Made by a program: the position numbers and the translations under genes. DNA of 7,978 nucleotides from Caldilinea sp. (GTDB taxonomy: Bacteria; Chloroflexota; Anaerolineae; Caldilineales; Caldilineaceae): the NCBI GenBank assembly GCA_025055055.1, contig JANWYX010000186.1:1-7978 (forward strand). The letters run 5' to 3'. The notes below the pieces were generated by a model that had not been told where the DNA came from, searched no databases, and was given only the letters and a program-made list of their open reading frames with translations. Position 1 is the stretch's first letter; the number at the start of each line of letters is the position of its first letter. Of this stretch, positions 1 to 7,978 are shown in pieces.

Positions 1-1
1 G

Positions 2-252
2 GACGACCGTCGTCGCCTAAAAGGTGGCCAAAGCCCTGCTGGGCTTCGGAGCGCAGCGCGTGCAGCGATCGGTCTTCGAATGTTATATCACGCCGGCCAA
101 TCAAGAGAAACTGTGTCAGCGACTGCAGCGTCTGATCGACGAAAGGGAGGACAGCGTGCGCTTTTATCGTCTTTGCGATGAATGCCTGGCCACCCGTGGA
201 GCGCATGGGCATAGCCGAGCCGATCGACGAACCGGGGCTGCTGATTCTTTGA
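2..252 (+). pseudogene. cas2: Cas2 CRISPR adaptation protein, 5'-truncated by the window edge and carrying two frameshifts
   Basis: Cas2 is the small ferredoxin-fold protein that pairs with Cas1 to integrate new spacers into CRISPR arrays. Three consecutive reading frames together give a good Cas2. Frame 2 (from base 2) reads DDRRRLK. Frame 3 (from base 24) reads VAKALLGFG, then RVQRSVFEC, LIDEREDSVRFYRLCDEC and LA. Frame 1 (from base 196) reads VERMGIAEP and ends IDEPGLLIL with TGA at 250-252. The RVQxSVFEC and EDSVRxYxL stretches are Cas2 hallmarks. The frame changes fall at a run of four A (19-22) and a run of three C (193-195), each explained by one extra base. Joined, about 82 codons are visible and roughly ten N-terminal residues, including the usual YD motif, lie left of the window, which fits a normal length near 90. 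In the frame after the first shift, a stop lies just upstream (TAA, 18-20), so no single ORF encodes Cas2. It is either a decayed gene or a sequence error near a contig end; the other genes here are intact. Confidence 0.82.
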
Positions 253-446
253 GCGCAGCGAAGCATTCCATGGCCTGCAATCTTTTCCCATGCCCGTCTA
301 ACCGCGCAAAACGCACTGCGGCTGCGTAACGCAGCCCCGCCGGCAAGAAGATGGGCAGAAACTCACGCACCGGGAGGCCAGGGAAGGGCCGGGCGGCTTT
401 TCCTTTCGCTTGTAATTGTCCAGACTAACGATCGACGTCAGATTCG

Positions 447-467
447 GGTATGATAAATAATCATACC
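447..467 (+). promoter_or_regulatory. Perfect 8-bp inverted repeat overlapping a -10-like hexamer, candidate operator for the fni operon
   Basis: The arms GGTATGAT and ATCATACC are exact reverse complements separated by AAATA. The left arm contains TATGAT (449-454), one base from the sigma-70 -10 consensus. No good -35 box stands 16-18 bp upstream; the hexamer at 426-431 is TAACGA. The repeat lies 93 bp upstream of the fni start, and its AT-rich makeup stands out from its GC-rich surroundings. Palindromes of this size that overlap a promoter are typical targets of dimeric repressors. That role, and the promoter itself, are inferred. Confidence 0.42.
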
Positions 468-546
468 ACCTGTCGCTGACCGACAAGGCTTTCTTGCGGT
501 TTGGCGAGCGCAACGAGAGATGGGCCGCCGACAGAGGTCCATCTTC

Positions 547-551
547 GGGAG
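547..551 (+). promoter_or_regulatory. Ribosome binding site that fixes the fni start at 561
   Basis: GGGAG ends 9 bases before the ATG at 561. The frame stays open upstream to another ATG at 501, but that codon has no comparable purine-rich site, and the 20 extra residues do not resemble the N-terminus of the family, which normally begins just before the K-x-D-H motif. Confidence 0.7.
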
Positions 552-560
552 AGAAACGCA

Positions 561-1612
<1,052 letters not shown>

Positions 1613-1616
<4 letters not shown>

Positions 1617-2635
1617 ACCACTTTTTTGAACAATGGCTGCCTCCACTGGAGGCGGAAATGCGCACCGTGCTGGCGGGCAGGGAACCGGCCACTGCCGCGC
1701 ACTATGGCATGATCCACTATCACATGGGCTGGGTGGACGCCGACTTTCGGCCGGTGACGCTGTCTGCCGGCAAACGACTGCGCCCGCTGCTCTGCCTAAT
1801 GGCCTGTCAAGAGGTCGGCGGCGACCCCGCTCAGGCGTTGCCCGCCGCTGCTGCGCTGGAGATCTTGCATAACTTCTCGCTGGTGCACGACGACATCGAG
1901 GACGGGGACGCACAACGACGTCATCGCCCGACAGTGTGGGCGATCTGGGGCGTTCCCCAGGCGATCAATGCAGGCGACGCTATGTTTGCGCTCGCCTTCG
2001 CCGCGCTGCAACGCCTGTCTTTGCACCGAGTTCCGTCCCAGACAGTGTTGTCTGCGCTTCAGCTGTTTACGGAGACCTGCGTGGCGCTTACCGAAGGCCA
2101 ACATCTGGATATCTCTTTCGAGCGACGAGATTGCGTCAGCGTCGAAGAGTACATGCGCATGATTCAGGGCAAAACCGCTGCCCTGATCGGCGCCAGCGTC
2201 GCCATCGGCGGCCTGGTAGGGGGCGCGCAGCCAAGCGTCGATGCCTCCTTGCGTCGTTTTGGCCAGTTGATCGGGCTGGCCTTTCAGATTCAGGACGACA
2301 TCCTCGGCGTATGGGGTGACCCTATGGTCACCGGCAAGGCAGCGGGCGCCGATATTCTGCGCCGGAAAAAGAGTCTTCCGCTGCTGCACGCGCTCAACCA
2401 CCCTGTGCACGGCGATGCGTTCCGCGCCCTGTTGGCGCGCCCCGAATTGACGGCGGACGATCTCTCCGAAGCGATGGATCTGCTTGCCCGGACTGCTTCT
2501 TACGAGTACGCAACGCAGCGGATGCACGCTTTGTATGCAGCCGGACTAGAGGCGTTGCGGGAGGCCTTAGCCGATCGCGCCGAAAGCAGCTTGCTTTGGT
2601 CTACGGCGCAATGGCTGATGCAACGTCAGATGTGA
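1613..2635 (+). CDS. Polyprenyl diphosphate synthase, probably geranylgeranyl diphosphate synthase
   Basis: This trans-isoprenyl diphosphate synthase condenses IPP onto allylic diphosphates. The 340-residue, all-helical protein shows GKRLRP (53-58, IPP binding), a first aspartate-rich motif DDIED (93-97) followed by RRHRPTVW (102-109), a lysine and threonine of the GKT segment (186-188), and the second motif FQIQDDILGVWGD (224-236), then GKAAGADI and RRKKSLP. The residue five places before the first DD is Phe88 (NFSLVHDD). In archaeal geranylgeranyl diphosphate synthase a bulky Phe at that position stops growth at C20, so a C20 product is favoured over long-chain quinone tails. This is an inference from one position; C15 is possible. 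The ATG lies inside the fni stop (ATGA overlap), with GGAG at 1605-1608 and GGGAGG at 1595-1600 upstream. The likely pathway use is carotenoids, quinones or membrane isoprenoids, but no downstream enzyme is in the window. Confidence 0.93.
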
Positions 2636-2876
2636 GAGCAGGCTTGGGCAGCAAGGAGCCCAGGGGAAAATTCCATCACAGATAAAACGCAAGAAGCGTT
2701 ATGTTCGCTGCAATCCTGCAGCATGGATTGATGTTTTGGCGGCGCCGCCGGCAATGAAAATGTCGATGCCTTTCCCGGAAGTTTTGAGTCTCCGGAAAAG
2801 GCATCGACGTGGGCTCTATGTTTTTCTACCCCTGGCGCCATGCCTCGACAGCGTCCCGGACGATGGAAATTGCGCC
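2636..2876. other. Convergent intergenic region dense in hairpins
   Basis: No gene is seen between the end of the prenyl synthase and the end of the E2 gene on the opposite strand. Several inverted repeats are packed here: 2643-2664 (7-bp stem with one G-U, 8-base loop), 2686-2700 (AACGC/GCGTT, 5-base loop), 2707-2722 (GCTGCA/TGCAGC, 4-base loop), an overlapping alternative 2711-2730 (CAATCC/GGATTG), the palindrome GGCGGCGCCGCC at 2738-2749, the large terminator stem at 2760-2810, and the palindrome TGGCGCCA at 2833-2840. Most probably serve to stop transcription from both sides. Confidence 0.6.
2760..2810 (-). terminator. Strong rho-independent terminator of the 2-oxoacid dehydrogenase operon, possibly bidirectional
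   Basis: Arms 2762-2779 and 2791-2808 are complementary over 18 positions with a single mismatch (C at 2774 against A at 2796), around an 11-base loop; 2760-2761 and 2809-2810 extend the stem with one A-T pair and one wobble. Read on the minus strand, the stem is followed at once by ATTTTCATT, the usual pattern for an intrinsic terminator, 67 bp beyond the E2 stop codon. On the plus strand a run of five T comes only at 2821-2825, so termination of the prenyl synthase transcript here is plausible but weaker. Confidence 0.75.
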
Positions 2877-4409
<1,533 letters not shown>

Positions 4410-4417
4410 GGCTCCCC

Positions 4418-5401
<984 letters not shown>

Positions 5402-5412
5402 AGTTTGTATCC

Positions 5413-6450
<1,038 letters not shown>

Positions 6451-6543
6451 GTTTGTTCTGAATGCTTGACCCAGATGTCAGAGCGTTTTGGATGAAGCGT
6501 CCGGCGAAAGCCGTCAAAGATGTTGGAATTTTCTTGACGCTCG

Positions 6544-6552
6544 ATTATAGCA
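6544..6552 (-). promoter_or_regulatory. Extended -10 promoter of the E1alpha-E1beta-E2 operon
   Basis: On the minus strand the sequence reads TGCTATAAT: a perfect TATAAT box (6549-6544) preceded by the TGn extension. The best -35 candidate is TACACA (6574-6569), four of six matches but with a long 19-bp spacer; extended -10 promoters often tolerate a weak -35. The start of transcription would fall near 6537, leaving a leader of about 100 bases before the E1alpha ATG at 6435. Confidence 0.6.
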
Positions 6553-6583
6553 TAAGTGCTGTGCAGGATGTGTAATGTTGATG

Positions 6584-6626
6584 AGTGCGCTGCACCGCCG
6601 ACAGCGCATTTGGGCTGCTTTGCAGC
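6584..6626 (+). other. Two adjacent hairpins upstream of the cystathionine synthase gene
   Basis: The first stem pairs TGCGCTG (6586-6592) with CAGCGCA (6602-6608) perfectly around a 9-base loop, extended by one wobble and one A-T pair to 6584-6610. Three bases later GCTGC (6614-6618) pairs with GCAGC (6622-6626) around TTT. Neither is followed by a T-run, so they do not look like terminators. They lie 170-210 bp before the start of the methionine-pathway gene, but I do not recognise the consensus of a known SAM riboswitch class or a T-box. Whether they are transcribed towards that gene is unknown. Confidence 0.4.
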
Positions 6627-6661
6627 TTGGCAGAGAGGATCGATCTGCGTACACTTGACGA

Positions 6662-6689
6662 AAGATCGCTTGCATGTTTCCACGATCTT
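6662..6689 (+). repeat. 7-bp perfect inverted repeat
   Basis: AAGATCG (6662-6668) and CGATCTT (6683-6689) are exact reverse complements with a 14-base spacer. The pair directly abuts the tandem TATGTC array that begins at 6691. It could be an RNA stem or a protein site; no function can be assigned. Confidence 0.45.
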
Positions 6690-6690
6690 G

Positions 6691-6718
6691 TATGTCCTTA
6701 TGTCTATGTCCTTATGTC
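6691..6718 (+). repeat. Perfect tandem duplication of a 14-bp unit holding four TATGTC hexamers
   Basis: TATGTCCTTATGTC occurs twice, head to tail and without mismatch (6691-6704 and 6705-6718). Each unit itself contains TATGTC twice, so the hexamer starts at 6691, 6699, 6705 and 6713 (spacings 8, 6, 8). The repeat ends 78 bp before the start of the cystathionine synthase gene. It may be a cluster of regulator sites or a simple slippage duplication. Confidence 0.85.
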
Positions 6719-6796
6719 TCCACAATGACGTGAAGGCACAACGCACACAGAGCGTACGCGTTTTTGCCGGATTGACTTCTACGGAGGGCTTTGTTC

Positions 6797-7978
<1,182 letters not shown>

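Larger units (their letters stand above)
253..560. other. Non-coding gap between the cas2 remnant and the isoprenoid operon
   Basis: No credible gene is seen; short ORFs on both strands lack family features and good ribosome binding sites. There is no CRISPR array: I find no direct repeat of 20 bases or more. A short perfect hairpin lies at 320-336 (7-bp arms GGCTGCG/CGCAGCC, loop TAA) with no T-run after it. A perfect inverted repeat at 447-467 and the fni ribosome binding site at 547-551 are listed separately. Confidence 0.6.

Noticed and set aside
371..406. Possible terminator after cas2 (GC-rich stretch followed by TTTTCCTTT)
   Set aside because: The best stem is only 3-4 bp, too weak to call.
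253..500. CRISPR array or leader next to the cas2 remnant
   Set aside because: I looked for direct repeats of about 25-37 bases with regular spacers and found none; short similarities such as the ATGCCC and ATGGGC stretches are not repeats.
1796..2527. Minus-strand open frame (243 codons) opposite the prenyl synthase
   Set aside because: The sense strand has all catalytic motifs of the synthase; the antisense product resembles nothing.
6655..6683. TTGACG as a -35 box for metB
   Set aside because: The hexamer 17 bp downstream is TTCCAC, which does not resemble a -10 box, and no better spacing was found.
6752..6765. Palindrome GCGTACGC followed by GTTTTT as a terminator
   Set aside because: The palindrome has no loop, so it cannot form an ordinary hairpin, and it lies just upstream of the metB start.

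Overview
The window is GC-rich bacterial DNA with compact operons. The gene content is a type 2 isopentenyl-diphosphate isomerase fused into an operon with a prenyl synthase, an E1alpha/E1beta/E2 2-oxoacid dehydrogenase operon, a plant-like cystathionine gamma-synthase and a cas2 remnant. The protein style suggests Chloroflexota (Caldilineae/Anaerolineae-like). That assignment is an inference from sequence feel, with no marker gene to prove it.

Layout, left to right. (1) Bases 2-252 hold the 3' part of a cas2 gene, cut by the window edge and broken by two single-base frameshifts; no CRISPR array follows. (2) Bases 253-560 are non-coding and contain a perfect 8-bp inverted repeat that overlaps a -10-like hexamer. 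(3) A two-gene plus-strand operon encodes type 2 isopentenyl-diphosphate isomerase (fni, 561-1616) and a geranylgeranyl-type polyprenyl diphosphate synthase (1613-2635), joined by an ATGA overlap. (4) A hairpin-rich convergent gap (2636-2876) includes a strong terminator. (5) A minus-strand operon, read from 6435 down to 2877, encodes the E1alpha, E1beta and E2 subunits of a pyruvate/branched-chain-type 2-oxoacid dehydrogenase complex. Its extended -10 promoter lies near 6544-6552. (6) A 361-bp divergent intergenic region carries hairpins and a perfect 14-bp tandem repeat. (7) A plus-strand PLP enzyme, most like cystathionine gamma-synthase, starts at 6797 and runs off the right edge a few residues before its expected end.

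How the genes work together. The isomerase makes DMAPP from IPP and the synthase condenses the two into a C15-C20 prenyl diphosphate for carotenoids, quinones or lipids. The E1-E2 operon makes acyl-CoA (probably acetyl-CoA) from a 2-oxoacid and needs an E3 (dihydrolipoamide dehydrogenase) encoded elsewhere. The last gene belongs to methionine/cysteine transsulfuration.

Apart from the cas2 remnant, this is housekeeping metabolism. I found no convincing undescribed system. The items most worth a second look are the double-frameshifted cas2, a duplicated subunit-binding domain in the E2 protein, and the repeat- and hairpin-rich leader of the cystathionine gamma-synthase gene.
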